Shown: in pieces, positions 43,548 through 53,154 of the stretch
Position numbering within the stretch: the stretch's first letter is position 1
Layout: each line of letters starts with the position of its first letter
Source of the DNA: Candidatus Gastranaerophilales bacterium
GTDB lineage: Bacteria > Cyanobacteriota > Vampirovibrionia > Gastranaerophilales > Gastranaerophilaceae
DNA length: 64,000 nucleotides
Assembly: GCA_944327275.1 (NCBI GenBank)
Contig: CALVHB010000011.1
Location: forward strand, 36,458-100,457
Direction of reading: 5' to 3'
The notes under the pieces: generated by a model
What the model was told of the DNA's origin: nothing
The model's input: the letters and a program-made list of their open reading frames with translations, nothing else
The model's database searches: none
Position numbers and translations under genes: made by a program

Positions 43548-44861
43548 ATGAAAATTTGTGTAATTGGAACAGGATATGTGGGTTTGGTAGTAGGTACCTG
43601 TCTTGCTGATATGGGAAATGATGTTATTTGTATTGATAATGATCTTGAAAAATTAAAAAAGCTCAAAGAAGGTATTGTTCCAATATATGAACCTGGTTTA
43701 GAAGAATTAATTAAAGCAAATGTAATGGAAGGTCGTCTTTCTTTTTCTTCAGACTTACAAGATGCTGTACAGAGATCTTTAGTATGTTTTATTGCCGTAG
43801 GAACCCCTCAAAGTGATGACGGTTCTGCCGATTTGCGTTATGTGGAACAAGTCGCTGAAAGTATAGGAAAATCTATGAACGGCTATAAAGTTATTGTTGA
43901 TAAATCGACAGTTCCTGTAGGAACTGCTGAAAAAGTTTCAGGGATTATCCGAAAATATTATGATGGCGACTTTGATGTCGTGTCAAACCCAGAATTTTTA
44001 AAACAAGGAGCTGCTGTTGATGATTTTCTAAAACCAGACAGGGTTGTAATCGGTTCAAATTCTCCAAAAGCTACAGCCATAATGCAGGAAGTATATGCAC
44101 CGTTCTTTAGAACTGCAAGCAGATTTGTTATTATGGATGTGAAATCTGCAGAAATGACTAAATATGCTGCAAATTCTTTTTTGGCAATTAAAATTTCTTA
44201 TGCTAATGAAATTGCGAACATTTGCGAAGCAGTCGGCGCAAATGCAGAAATGGTTAGAATTGGGATGTGTTCTGATAAAAGAATAGGATCTCAATTTTTA
44301 TTTCCAGGACTTGGCTATGGTGGAAGCTGTTTCCCTAAGGATGTAAAAGCTTTGTTGAAAACTGCAAAAGACAACAATTGCGGATATCGCTTAATTGAAG
44401 CAGCCGATGAAGTAAATAAAGAGCAAAGAGTCATTTTCATAAATAAAATTTTGTCACGTTTTGGAATGAATCTTGCAGGAAAGACTTTTGCGGTGTGGGG
44501 TTTAACTTTTAAACCTAAGACAAATGATATGAGAATGTCTCCTGCGATTACTATAATTAATTTCTTGTTGGAATTTGGTGCTAAAGTTCAAGCATATGAC
44601 CCGAAAGGTTTTGAGCAAGCAAAAAATATTTGGGGAGACAGAATTACTTATGCAAAAAGTTCTTATAATGCATTAGAAAACTCTGATGCTTTACTTTTAT
44701 TAACTGAATGGAATGAATTTAGACGTCCTGATTTCGATAGAGTAAAATCTCTAATGAAATCTCCTATTATATTTGACGGTCGAAATCAATATGATCCTGA
44801 AAGAATGTTTCAAAAAGGATTTGAATATATTTGTATCGGGAAAAAGACTATTAGAAATTAA
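43548..44861 (+). CDS. ugd: UDP-glucose 6-dehydrogenase
   Basis: Oxidises UDP-glucose to UDP-glucuronate in two NAD-dependent steps. The Rossmann motif CVIGTGYVGLVVG is at residues 4-16, KSTVPVGTAEK and FLKQGAAVDDFLKPDRVVIG follow, and the catalytic cysteine is in GYGGSCFPKDV. 437 aa is normal. Two adjacent ATGs exist; the second (43548) has the better 5-nt spacing from AGGAG, the first (43545) only 2 nt. It supplies acidic sugars for capsule or exopolysaccharide. Confidence 0.93.
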   Translation: MKICVIGTGYVGLVVGTCLADMGNDVICIDNDLEKLKKLKEGIVPIYEPGLEELIKANVMEGRLSFSSDLQDAVQRSLVCFIAVGTPQSDDGSADLRYVEQVAESIGKSMNGYKVIVDKSTVPVGTAEKVSGIIRKYYDGDFDVVSNPEFLKQGAAVDDFLKPDRVVIGSNSPKATAIMQEVYAPFFRTASRFVIMDVKSAEMTKYAANSFLAIKISYANEIANICEAVGANAEMVRIGMCSDKRIGSQFLFPGLGYGGSCFPKDVKALLKTAKDNNCGYRLIEAADEVNKEQRVIFINKILSRFGMNLAGKTFAVWGLTFKPKTNDMRMSPAITIINFLLEFGAKVQAYDPKGFEQAKNIWGDRITYAKSSYNALENSDALLLLTEWNEFRRPDFDRVKSLMKSPIIFDGRNQYDPERMFQKGFEYICIGKKTIRN

Positions 44862-45796
44862 ATATCAGTTAAATTATTAAATGCGTCAATTTTATTTTTT
44901 TCAATAGAATGTCCGCCATTTTTTAGTAGAATGAATTTCTTTAAATTCTTTGAAAATCCGGCAAGTTCTTTTGTTGATTTGGTCGGAATTATGTTGTCAT
45001 TTTCGGAATGAATAAAATATACCGGAAGTTTTATATTCTTCATTTTCTGAATATTTTTGAAAGTGCTATCTACAAATTTTAGTAAAAATGGGAATTTTTC
45101 TATTAAATATTTCAATATTTTGGGTAACTTGATGGATTGACCTTTTGACAGCATTTCGGATTCATTTTTAACAGAGTTAAATGGCGATATAAGTATCAAA
45201 AATTTTAAATTATCATTTTTATGAGCTAAGTCTATTGCAGGTAAACTTCCCATACTGAATCCCACAACTCCAATATCTTTTTCATCTATTCCTTTATTTT
45301 TAAGATATTTTATTGCTGCTTTGGTATTTGTTTTAATTGATTGGGCAGTAATAGTGCCGGTACTTTCTCCAAAACCACCATACTCTGGAGCAAATACACC
45401 GTATCCTTTTCCTATTATGGATTTGTACATTTCTTGGTTAGATGTTACGTTTTGTCCAAGTCCATGGTAAAAAATTACATATTTATCAGAATTATTTGGG
45501 TTTATATCCCAAGCTTCACAAGTTGTCTTCCCTGTTTTTAGTTTTAAAATTTTGAGATGCTCTTTTAAAGATTCGTCTACAGGGAACCGTCTTCTTTTGG
45601 AGATAAATGTAAATTTGTTTAAAACTTTTCGCATGTAATAGTTAAGTGGTGAAATTTCTTCAAAACTAAATCCTGTAAAGTTCACCTGATCAAAACCGGC
45701 TTTGGAATTTTTTACAAAGTCGTCATTGCGTTTATTATATCTATCCGTCCCAAAATTTCTTTGAATACTCATTTGGGTGTTAATTGGATGTATCAT
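44858..45796 (-). CDS. Alpha/beta hydrolase with a lineage-specific N-terminal motif
   Basis: 312 aa. The hydrolase core (about 105-312) has YVIFYHGLGQN (oxyanion loop), nucleophile serine in GVVGFSMGSLPAI, aspartate in FIHSENDNIIP and histidine in KNGGHSIEKN, so the triad is complete. No signal peptide is evident. Before the core is a ~90-residue region with QVNFTGFSFEEISP, a short Phe/Thr/Gly motif that recurs in other proteins of this window. The substrate is unknown. Confidence 0.8.
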   Translation of the reverse strand: MIHPINTQMSIQRNFGTDRYNKRNDDFVKNSKAGFDQVNFTGFSFEEISPLNYYMRKVLNKFTFISKRRRFPVDESLKEHLKILKLKTGKTTCEAWDINPNNSDKYVIFYHGLGQNVTSNQEMYKSIIGKGYGVFAPEYGGFGESTGTITAQSIKTNTKAAIKYLKNKGIDEKDIGVVGFSMGSLPAIDLAHKNDNLKFLILISPFNSVKNESEMLSKGQSIKLPKILKYLIEKFPFLLKFVDSTFKNIQKMKNIKLPVYFIHSENDNIIPTKSTKELAGFSKNLKKFILLKNGGHSIEKNKIDAFNNLTDI

Positions 45797-45818
45797 TTTA
45801 ATATCCCATTTGATTAAA

Positions 45819-45844
45819 AAAAGACCTTTTTATCAAGGTCTTTT
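45819..45844 (-). terminator. Terminator of tRNA-Leu
   Basis: AAAAGACCTT (45819-45828) pairs with AAGGTCTTTT (45835-45844), with the U-tract on the minus-strand transcript, directly after the tRNA-Leu CCA end. Confidence 0.8.
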
Positions 45845-45851
45845 AAAGTTA

Positions 45852-45936
45852 TGGTGGGCCCGGAGAGACTCGAACTCTCACACATCGCTGCGCTAGATCC
45901 TAAGTCTAGTGCGTCTACCAATTTCGCCACAGGCCC
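45852..45936 (-). tRNA. tRNA-Leu (anticodon UAG)
   Basis: Type II tRNA of 85 bases with a long variable arm. The acceptor is GGGCCTG with CGGGCCC (one G-U pair), the anticodon stem is CTAGA/TCTAG with TAG at 45902-45900 on the minus strand, GTTCGAGTC is the T arm, and CCA is encoded. Confidence 0.95.
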
Positions 45937-45970
45937 ATATTTAATTGTCACTACGTCTGACGCAAGATTT

Positions 45971-45999
45971 AATATAACTTGAAAGAGTTTTGTTGTCAA
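45971..45999 (-). promoter_or_regulatory. Promoter of tRNA-Leu
   Basis: On the minus strand, TTGACA (45999-45994, perfect), 17 bp, TATATT (45976-45971). The start is expected about 28 bases before the tRNA. Confidence 0.75.
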
Positions 46000-46050
46000 G
46001 AACTTTTTATTACTCTTTTTCGTGTTGTCCCAAAATATACAAGAATTAAA

Positions 46051-46206
46051 TTATCCATTGTCCTTTCTAATAATCTCTGGGTGAGCAGAATTAGAAAGTA
46101 TTATTTCATAATACTCGTTTTTATCGATATTAACTCCCATGTTTTTGGGATCAGCAAATTTTTTTTTCTTGTTTTTGTTTAGTAATTTTTTGTAATCTCC
46201 ACTCAT
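46051..46206 (-). CDS. 51-residue basic hypothetical protein, probably leaderless
   Basis: The frame encodes a small basic protein (MSGDYKKLLNKNKKKKFADP at the start, ending RKDNG). It has no membrane segment. A perfect TATAAT lies exactly 6 nt before ATG, and there is no Shine-Dalgarno sequence, the same layout as three other genes in the window, which supports it being real. It is divergent from rplS. No family is recognised. Confidence 0.55.
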   Translation of the reverse strand: MSGDYKKLLNKNKKKKFADPKNMGVNIDKNEYYEIILSNSAHPEIIRKDNG

Positions 46207-46212
46207 AATGAT

Positions 46213-46218
46213 ATTATA
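46213..46218 (-). promoter_or_regulatory. -10 element of the 51-residue leaderless gene
   Basis: TATAAT on the minus strand (46218-46213), followed by 6 nt and ATG at 46206. Confidence 0.55.
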
Positions 46219-46286
46219 TTACAAAATTTTAAAAGCTACTTGAATTTTTTATACATTTGTTTTAGGATGGTTTTACGTGCGTCGGT

Positions 46287-46326
46287 GTACTTGTGGAGCA
46301 TCGATTAAAGGAATTTGATAAAGTAC
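46287..46326 (+). promoter_or_regulatory. Structured leader of rplS, possible autoregulatory hairpin
   Basis: GTACTT (46287-46292) pairs with AAGTAC (46321-46326), and an inner ATCGA/TTTGAT helix with G-U pairs closes a small AAAGG-containing loop. It lies 30 nt before the rplS ATG. Ribosomal protein leaders often bind their own product; the assignment here is inferred only from position and pairing. Confidence 0.35.
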
Positions 46327-46355
46327 GAAATATAAAATTATAAAGGAAATGTGAA

Positions 46356-46709
46356 ATGAACCCTATTATTGATGAATTGGAAAAATCTTATTTGAAAGAA
46401 AATCTTCCAGATGCTAATCCAGGAGATACTGTGAAGGTTTTCGTAAGAATCGTTGAAGGTAACAAAGAAAGAATTCAGGCTTTTGAAGGAACAGTTATTA
46501 AAAAACATGGTTCTGGTGTAAATAAAACTATTACAGTAAGAAAAGTATTCCAAGGTGTTGGCGTAGAACGTGTATTCTTACTAAACTCTCCAAGAATAGA
46601 CAAAATTACTGTTCTTAGAAAAGGTGATGTAAGACGTTCTAAACTTTACTATTTGAGAGAACGTTCAGGTAAAGCAACTCGTATCAAGGAAAAAATTGAA
46701 AAAAGATAA
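46356..46709 (+). CDS. rplS: 50S ribosomal protein L19
   Basis: Subunit-interface protein of the large ribosomal subunit. Family signatures are [44 protein letters not shown] and the C-terminal [22 protein letters not shown]. 117 aa is normal. AAAGGA precedes ATG by about 8 nt. It is separated by 40 kb from rimM-trmD and instead heads an rplS-rbgA-rnhB unit. Confidence 0.96.
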   Translation: MNPIIDELEKSYLKENLPDANPGDTVKVFVRIVEGNKERIQAFEGTVIKKHGSGVNKTITVRKVFQGVGVERVFLLNSPRIDKITVLRKGDVRRSKLYYLRERSGKATRIKEKIEKR

Positions 46710-47544
46710 GCTTCATATTCATTGGTATCCTGGACATATTGCGAAAGCTGAAAAAAAACTAAAAGAACAGCTCTCCTTAGTTGATGCCGTAATTGAAGTT
46801 ATAGATGCGAGACTACCTTATTCAAGTAGTTATGATAATATTACGAGGCTTTTAGGTGAAAAGCCTCGTTTAATTTTGTTGAATAAGTCTGATTTAGTGG
46901 ATTCAGATGAGTTGAAAAATTTTATAGAGGTTCTTGAAAAAGAATCAGGTTTCCCGGTTTTGAAGTCCGATGCAAAAAATTCAAAAGATTTAGGTTTTAT
47001 TGTAAGGAAAGCAGTAGAACTTTCGGAACCAAGAATTCAAGCTTTGATGAAAAAAGGCTTGTTACGTCGTCCGGCAAGAGTCATGGTTGTAGGAATGCCA
47101 AATGTTGGTAAATCCAGTATTATAAATAAGTTGACAAGGTCTTCAAAGACAAAAATCGGAGCAAAAGCGGGTGTTACTCGTCAGCAGCAGTGGGTTAGAA
47201 TTAATCCTAAATTGGATTTACTTGATACTCCGGGAATTATTCCCATGAAACAAGAGGATCAGGAAAGAGCCAAAAAACTTGCATTTGTAAATGCTGTATC
47301 TGAAAATGCTTATTCAAATGAAATAGTTGCGAAAGAATTGTTATCTATTTTGGATTTAAAATATTCAGATGTTGTTAAAAGTTTTTATAAAGTAGATGAG
47401 CTTTCTTTGGATTGTATCGCAAAATCCAGGAACTGGATTGTTTCTGGAGGAAATCCTGATATAGAAAGAACTGCTATTTATGTCTTGCGAGATTTTAGAG
47501 AAGGTAAAATCGGTAAGTTTATATTAGATGATTTTGAGGGATAG
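46696..47544 (+). CDS. rbgA: Ribosome biogenesis GTPase (RbgA/YlqF)
   Basis: Circularly permuted GTPase that helps late assembly of the 50S subunit. G4 (NKSDL) comes first, followed by G1 ([10 protein letters not shown]) and G3 (DTPGI), the permuted order. 282 aa is normal. The TTG start at 46696 overlaps rplS by 14 bases and has AAGGA 5-6 nt upstream, so expression is linked to the ribosomal protein. Confidence 0.93.
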   Translation: MKKDKLHIHWYPGHIAKAEKKLKEQLSLVDAVIEVIDARLPYSSSYDNITRLLGEKPRLILLNKSDLVDSDELKNFIEVLEKESGFPVLKSDAKNSKDLGFIVRKAVELSEPRIQALMKKGLLRRPARVMVVGMPNVGKSSIINKLTRSSKTKIGAKAGVTRQQQWVRINPKLDLLDTPGIIPMKQEDQERAKKLAFVNAVSENAYSNEIVAKELLSILDLKYSDVVKSFYKVDELSLDCIAKSRNWIVSGGNPDIERTAIYVLRDFREGKIGKFILDDFEG

Positions 47545-47546
47545 TC

Positions 47547-48278
47547 ATGGAAGGTGATTTAGGGACATTGTTAGACGTAGATTCACGTATAGTGAAACTA
47601 TTTTCTTTTGATGTTGAACAAAAAAAGGTTGTAGTAGGAACTGATGAAGCCGGCAGGGGATGTGGTGCCGGAGGCGTTTTTGCAGCAGCCGTATGTTTTA
47701 ATCACCGTTCAAAAAAACTTATTGAAGATTTAGCTGATTTGAATGACAGTAAGAAACTTTCTTCAAAAAAAAGAGAATATTTATTCGACATAATTAAAGA
47801 AAATTCAATAAATTCTACTGTTTGTATTGAGGTTGACGAAATTGAAAGAATTAATATCCTGAATGCTTCATTAAAGGCAATGCGTATGGCTTGCGAGGAT
47901 GTTATTTCTCAGTTATATCCTATTTCTGAAGATATTAATAAACAAATTGCACGTAATATGTTATCACAAAACGAGGTAATTGTTCTTGTAGATGGTAATA
48001 AAAGGATATATGATTTTGATTATTCTCAAAAATATGTTGTAAAAGGTGATGCCCGTTCAGCCTCTATAGCTGCTGCAAGTATTTTAGCAAAAGTATCAAG
48101 AGATAGGTACATGAATAAATTAGATGAAGAATTCCCTCAATATAACTGGAAGGATAATGCAGGCTATTTGACAAAAGAACATATGGCAGCTATCGATAAG
48201 TATGGACTTTGTAAGTACCATAGACCATCTTACTTAAAAAAGCATTTTGCAAAACAAGAGCAGTTAACACTGTTTTAA
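47547..48278 (+). CDS. rnhB: Ribonuclease HII
   Basis: Removes RNA from RNA-DNA hybrids and single ribonucleotides in DNA. The active-site motif GTDEAGRG is near residue 31, LNDSKKLSSKKREYLF and VVKGDARSASIAAASILAKVSRD follow. At 243 aa it is longer than the ~200 aa norm because of an N-terminal extension and an insertion (about 120-140) before the VLVDGNK strand. It starts 2 nt after rbgA. It ends 4 bases inside the convergent TPR gene. Confidence 0.93.
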   Translation: MEGDLGTLLDVDSRIVKLFSFDVEQKKVVVGTDEAGRGCGAGGVFAAAVCFNHRSKKLIEDLADLNDSKKLSSKKREYLFDIIKENSINSTVCIEVDEIERINILNASLKAMRMACEDVISQLYPISEDINKQIARNMLSQNEVIVLVDGNKRIYDFDYSQKYVVKGDARSASIAAASILAKVSRDRYMNKLDEEFPQYNWKDNAGYLTKEHMAAIDKYGLCKYHRPSYLKKHFAKQEQLTLF

Positions 48279-49936
48279 ATATCAAAAAGTTTGTGAAGTC
48301 TTGTTCTAATGTCTTCTTCGTCTAAATCTTGTGTTATTTTGTTTAAATCAATAGCCATTTGATAGTAATTTGCGGCATCATTGATAAATCCCATTGCTTG
48401 CGATGCTCTTGCGGCATTAAAATATGCAAGAGTATAGCTTGGATTTAATTCGACCGCATTTTCAAAATATTCAAGAGCTTCTTCTGCGTCTCCTAATCCA
48501 TCGAGATATAAAATACCAAGATTATTGTGAGCGTATTCGTTGTCCGGATTAATATCAATCGCTTTGTGGAAAGAGACAAGAGCTTCTTCTAGATAATCCT
48601 TTTCCCATAGTGCAATTCCTGCTTTAGAATAACCACGATAATCATCTGGATTAATTGTAATTGCATCGCAGTATGCTCTTATGGCATTATCCAAATCATA
48701 TGCAGCCATATGTACATCTCCTAATGAAAGATAAAGATCATAATTATTAGGATCAAGTATTATTCCTGCTTGGTACGTTGAAACTGCAGCATCAATATTC
48801 CCTTTAACTTCAGCATAAATTGTACCAAGTGCCTGACATACGATAGAAGTCCATTCTTTATCAGGATTAATTGCTATTGCTTTTTGATAATGTTCAATTG
48901 CTTCATCATATAATTCAGCTTTTGAATATGCGTAAGCTAGTGAGTTATTATAGAATGGGTTTTCTGTATCTCTTTCAAGAGCTAGTTTAAAAGCACTTAT
49001 TGAGTTGATTTTATCTTCTTTTTTTAGATATAGATGTCCTAGTTCATAATATATTTGAGGTGTATCTATATCAAATTCAAGTAGTTTTTCATAGCAGTCA
49101 ATTGTTTCATCAGTATTTTCTGGGAAGTAAGTTTGTAATACTGTAGCTAACTTCACCAAGACTTCTCTGTTAAGAGGGTTAGCCTCTAAAACTCTTCTGT
49201 AACAGTCAACTGTCAAATCCATTTCTTTATTTTTTAAGGCCAAATCACCCATTTTATTGTAAAAAATTTCAGCGTGGTTTGTTTCAGTAATTGCCTTCCT
49301 GTATAAATTTTCTGCAGTTGGATAAAGCTTAAATTTTTCAAGAAATTTCCCGATAGTATTATATGTAAATACGGAAAAATCGTCAGAAATGTTTTTATAA
49401 AACATTTTCATCGAAGGTCTATCCCATGCAAGCATGAGACTTCCTGATAAAAAGTAGTATACAAAACTTAAATAGTCATTTATATTTCCGTCTTTGTTAT
49501 TAATTTTCTGCAAAATAGATTGAGAAAGAATTAATCTTGGACGAGCGGATTTTAGTTTCCCCATTTTGATTGCAGATTTAAACTCAGATTCTGCAGATTT
49601 AAAATCTTGGGCAAGTTTCATAAAAAATCCTGTATATAAATGCGCATTTATATTGTGTGGAGCTAGTGAAACAGCTGTTTTACACTGTTCAATAGCAGTA
49701 TCAAGGCTGATTTGCCCTTGTTCCCACATTAAAGTTGCAAGTCTATAGTATGCTTCTGGCATTGATGGATCATACTTTACCGCATCAACGTAGTATTCAA
49801 TAGCTTCTTGTAAATCCTGATTTTGTTGCCCGATAAGATATTTTTCGTGTGCTATTCTGGCTTTTTCCAGGGATTCTTGTGCTTTATTCGAATTTGCGGC
49901 CTGTATCGGCTGTAGTAAAGTTTGTTCTGACATCAA
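48275..49936 (-). CDS. TPR-repeat protein
   Basis: 553 aa made largely of tetratricopeptide repeats from about residue 40 to 540, many with canonical spacing (YYELGHLYLKKEDKINSISAFKLAL and AHNNLGILYLDGLGDAEEALEYFENAV). No signal peptide, membrane helix or catalytic domain. It is likely a protein-interaction scaffold or a glycosyltransferase partner of the OGT-like superhelix kind without the catalytic part. GGAG lies 7-8 nt before ATG. Confidence 0.85.
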   Translation of the reverse strand: MMSEQTLLQPIQAANSNKAQESLEKARIAHEKYLIGQQNQDLQEAIEYYVDAVKYDPSMPEAYYRLATLMWEQGQISLDTAIEQCKTAVSLAPHNINAHLYTGFFMKLAQDFKSAESEFKSAIKMGKLKSARPRLILSQSILQKINNKDGNINDYLSFVYYFLSGSLMLAWDRPSMKMFYKNISDDFSVFTYNTIGKFLEKFKLYPTAENLYRKAITETNHAEIFYNKMGDLALKNKEMDLTVDCYRRVLEANPLNREVLVKLATVLQTYFPENTDETIDCYEKLLEFDIDTPQIYYELGHLYLKKEDKINSISAFKLALERDTENPFYNNSLAYAYSKAELYDEAIEHYQKAIAINPDKEWTSIVCQALGTIYAEVKGNIDAAVSTYQAGIILDPNNYDLYLSLGDVHMAAYDLDNAIRAYCDAITINPDDYRGYSKAGIALWEKDYLEEALVSFHKAIDINPDNEYAHNNLGILYLDGLGDAEEALEYFENAVELNPSYTLAYFNAARASQAMGFINDAANYYQMAIDLNKITQDLDEEDIRTRLHKLFDI

Positions 49937-50116
49937 TGAGCTCCAATAAGATGTGTATTCATTTGTGTTCTTATGACGATATATATTATAATAATCTTTA
50001 GTAATTTAAATTAATATCATCCATCTGGAGTAGATAATTTGTTTAAAATATCTTTTTTTCTTTTGCTTTTAATTTTTATATTTGTACTATAATATTTTTT
50101 GTAGCCGATTAGGAAT

Positions 50117-52012
50117 ATGAAAATGGATTATTTGAATAATAAATATGATGTAATAGTTGTAGGTGCCGGACATGCTGGTTGTGAAGCTGCAATATCTTGT
50201 GCAAGATTGGGCGCTAAGGTTCTTTTGGCTACATTGAATGTTGATAATATCGCTTTGATGCCGTGTAATCCTGCAATTGGTGGCCCTGCAAAGTCTACTT
50301 TGGTTAGAGAAATAGATGCCTTAGGCGGGGTTATGGGAGAAGTGGCTGATGCTACTTATATTCAGATGAAGATGCTAAATTCTTCAAAGGGCCCCGCTGT
50401 AAGAGCTTTGAGAGCACAATCCGATAAAAAACAATACATGGAGTATATGCGTAATATCATTGAAAATAATGAAAATATATTCCTACGCCAAGCATGTATT
50501 ACAGATTTATTAGTAAAGGATGGTGTGATTGTAGGTGCAGTTGATGAATTTGGAATAGAATATTCTGCGCGTGCAGTAGTTCTTACAACTGGAACGTCTC
50601 TGAATGGCAAGATTTTTGTAGGATTAAGATCATACAGTGCAGGAAGGCTTGGTGAAAAGGCCGCTTATGGACTTTCTGAATCTTTAGTAAAACATGGAAT
50701 TCAAATTAAGAAATTAAAAACAGGTACTCCTCCTAGAGTTGATAAACGTACAATTGATTATTCTCAAATGACAATTCAACCTGGTGATGAGACTTTGCAC
50801 TTTTATTCATTTAGACCGAATAGGCCAATTAGAAAGCAATATCCTTGCTATCTAACAAGAACAAATGCAGAAACTCATGCAATTATTAAAGCAAATTTAG
50901 ATAAATCACCTATGTTTCAGGGGTTAATTCAAGGTGTTGGACCTCGTTATTGCCCTTCTATTGAGGACAAAATTGTTCGATTTAGTGAAAACCCTTCACA
51001 TCATATTTTTATTGAACCAGAAGGTTTAGGTACTTACGAAGTTTACATTCAAGGATTTTCAAGCAGTTTGCCTGCTGATGTTCAGGTAAAGATGTTAAGA
51101 ACTTTGCCGGGCTTAGAAAAGGCTCATGTTATTAAACCTGCTTATGCTGTAGAATATGACTATGTTCCTGCAGTTCAAACATCACATTCGTTGATGTCGA
51201 AAAATATTAAAGGGTTATTCTTCGGTGGGCAAATAAACGGGACAAGCGGATATGAGGAAGCTGCTGCTCAAGGACTTATTGCCGGAATAAATGCTTTTAA
51301 TTATTTGAATGGTTCTGAAATGCTGGAATTATCAAGAAGTTCATCTTATATTGGAACTTTGATTGATGATTTAGTTACTAAAGATATTCAAGATCCTTAC
51401 AGAATGCTTACTTCTCGTTCTGAATACAGGTTACTCTTAAGACAGGATAACGCTGATACAAGGCTTACTCCTATAGGTAGAAAAGTCGGATTGATTGATG
51501 ATAATCAATATAGAGTTTTTGTAGATAAGCACGAGGCTATTGAAAAAGAATTAGTAAGAATAAAAGATGTGAAAATACCTGCGAATGACAATGTAAATGA
51601 GATTCTTGCAAAATATGGAGAACATATCGACAGAGGTATGAAAGTTTCTGAACTTTTGAAACGCCCTAATATTGATTATAAAGTAATTTCTGAAATTGAT
51701 GAAGAAACAAGGCTTGCTGATATTCCGTTTGATGTATCAGAACAGGTCGAAATTCTAGTAAAGTATGATGGGTATTTGAAACGTCAGGAATTTCAGGTAG
51801 AGCAAGCTGGAAAGTTAGATAAGTTTAAAATCCCTGACGATATTGATTATTCGTCTATTGAACATATTTCATCAGAAACAAGGGATAAATTGTCTAAAAT
51901 TAGGCCTAAGACATTAGCTCAAGCTTCAAGGATAGGTGGTGTTAAACCTGCTGATATTTCAATTCTTATGGTAATGTTAGAACGCCATGCTTATTCTAGA
52001 AAAGAAAATTAA
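50117..52012 (+). CDS. mnmG: tRNA uridine-5-carboxymethylaminomethyl modification enzyme MnmG
   Basis: FAD-dependent enzyme that, with MnmE, adds carboxymethylaminomethyl to wobble U34. The FAD motif VVGAGHAGCEAAISCARLG is at residues 13-31, ALMPCNPAIGGPAKS and GPRYCPSIEDKIVRF are signatures, and FGGQINGTSGYEEAAAQG lies near 375. 631 aa is normal. TAGGAA precedes the ATG, and a TATAAT sits at 50088-50093. MnmE is not in the window. Confidence 0.95.
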   Translation: MKMDYLNNKYDVIVVGAGHAGCEAAISCARLGAKVLLATLNVDNIALMPCNPAIGGPAKSTLVREIDALGGVMGEVADATYIQMKMLNSSKGPAVRALRAQSDKKQYMEYMRNIIENNENIFLRQACITDLLVKDGVIVGAVDEFGIEYSARAVVLTTGTSLNGKIFVGLRSYSAGRLGEKAAYGLSESLVKHGIQIKKLKTGTPPRVDKRTIDYSQMTIQPGDETLHFYSFRPNRPIRKQYPCYLTRTNAETHAIIKANLDKSPMFQGLIQGVGPRYCPSIEDKIVRFSENPSHHIFIEPEGLGTYEVYIQGFSSSLPADVQVKMLRTLPGLEKAHVIKPAYAVEYDYVPAVQTSHSLMSKNIKGLFFGGQINGTSGYEEAAAQGLIAGINAFNYLNGSEMLELSRSSSYIGTLIDDLVTKDIQDPYRMLTSRSEYRLLLRQDNADTRLTPIGRKVGLIDDNQYRVFVDKHEAIEKELVRIKDVKIPANDNVNEILAKYGEHIDRGMKVSELLKRPNIDYKVISEIDEETRLADIPFDVSEQVEILVKYDGYLKRQEFQVEQAGKLDKFKIPDDIDYSSIEHISSETRDKLSKIRPKTLAQASRIGGVKPADISILMVMLERHAYSRKEN

Positions 52013-52827
52013 TGCTTAGAATATAAAATTGCATTTTTGTTTCTCTGATTTGTTAACTCTTTTTTTAGAATAGTATTTGCAACTTTCAGTTTTAGTTTAT
52101 ATTTCATAAGTTTTGAACTATATATTCTGGTATTTATAATTCTATACAAATATTTGAAAAAACTATCTTTTTTCATTAAATTAATTTCGTCATTGTATGC
52201 ATTTATTTCAGTTTTTAATTTCATTCTTATTTTTTGCAAATTGTCAATTTTTATTCCAGAATCTATACCTTTAAAATATCCCTCAATTTGTTTAATTAAT
52301 TCTGATTTACTTTTTTTATTTGCAAAATTATCAAAAAAAGTTTGCCATATCAAACCAATTTTGTCGTTTACATCTTGAGATGTAAAAATCACATGTCCTA
52401 ATCTATGTTGATTCATTTTAGGGTTTGTAATTTTGTCAAACAAATGTCTTGTTTCGTGAAATGCAACAAATTTGTCTTTAATTATTTTTTCTGATTCATC
52501 TAGTGGTAAGGAAATTCTATATCCATTTATAAAAAATTTAATTTTATCTTTTTCTTCTGTTCCTTTAATATTGAGTCCAAGACTCCCGTTGCATTCTTTT
52601 CTTGTTTCTTTATTTATTTGAAAGCTTATTTTGTGCCCATTGAGGATTTCATTGAGAGTATTCTCAAAATCCTTTACGCTACAATTTTCTCCATTGCATT
52701 TAGGATTTAACTTCTGAAAAAAATCTCTATTGAGATTTTTAGCCATTTTAAATCGTTTTTTTTCTGAACCTTGTATTATCTTTAAGGGTAAATGTGTGTT
52801 ATTAAAAGTTGTTTCTAGCTTAATCAT
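52009..52827 (-). CDS. Putative metallopeptidase-like protein (HETRH)
   Basis: 272 aa. FVAFHETRHLFD (HExxH at residues 124-128) has the pattern of a zincin active site, followed 12 residues later by QHRLGHV with further histidines. The rest is Lys/Asn-rich and helical. Without a recognisable family a zinc-dependent function is only inferred. It lies 2 nt after the 93-residue gene on the same strand, and it overlaps mnmG's 3' end by 4 bases. Confidence 0.55.
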   Translation of the reverse strand: MIKLETTFNNTHLPLKIIQGSEKKRFKMAKNLNRDFFQKLNPKCNGENCSVKDFENTLNEILNGHKISFQINKETRKECNGSLGLNIKGTEEKDKIKFFINGYRISLPLDESEKIIKDKFVAFHETRHLFDKITNPKMNQHRLGHVIFTSQDVNDKIGLIWQTFFDNFANKKSKSELIKQIEGYFKGIDSGIKIDNLQKIRMKLKTEINAYNDEINLMKKDSFFKYLYRIINTRIYSSKLMKYKLKLKVANTILKKELTNQRNKNAILYSKH

Positions 52828-52829
52828 TT

Positions 52830-53111
52830 TTATGCATAATAATTAAAGTTTGTCTCTTTTTTTTTGTATGAAATATTATTATTTCTAAGAACGGATTCAA
52901 AAGCTTTATCTCTATAATCTTTTACGTCCATATCTATCTTGCCATAAACTCCAGAATTTTTTATTTGAAAAAATGTTGTATTTGGATTGTTTAGCCAAAA
53001 ATTATTCATTAGCGCCCCAAGCATAAATATTTGCCTTTTGGATGTTGCAGTGCTTGTATCTACAGTATATGTACTTTTAAACGATGGGGAATTGGTATAA
53101 TTTATTTTCAT
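52830..53111 (-). CDS. Hypothetical protein with N-terminal PSFKS motif
   Basis: 93 aa. The N-terminus MKINYTNSPSFKSTYTVDT carries the short Ser-Phe motif seen in several lineage-specific proteins here. The rest is polar with no membrane helix or known domain. It is co-transcribed with the HETRH protein (2-nt gap); the pair may function together. Family unknown. Confidence 0.55.
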   Translation of the reverse strand: MKINYTNSPSFKSTYTVDTSTATSKRQIFMLGALMNNFWLNNPNTTFFQIKNSGVYGKIDMDVKDYRDKAFESVLRNNNISYKKKETNFNYYA

Positions 53112-53154
53112 ATGTGCTTAAAAACATATAAAGAAAATTTTTTGCTAGTAAAAT

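Noticed and set aside
45979..46182. Plus-strand frame opposite the 51-residue gene
   Set aside because: No ribosome site, and hydrophobic/aromatic composition typical of an antisense frame to a Lys-rich gene.
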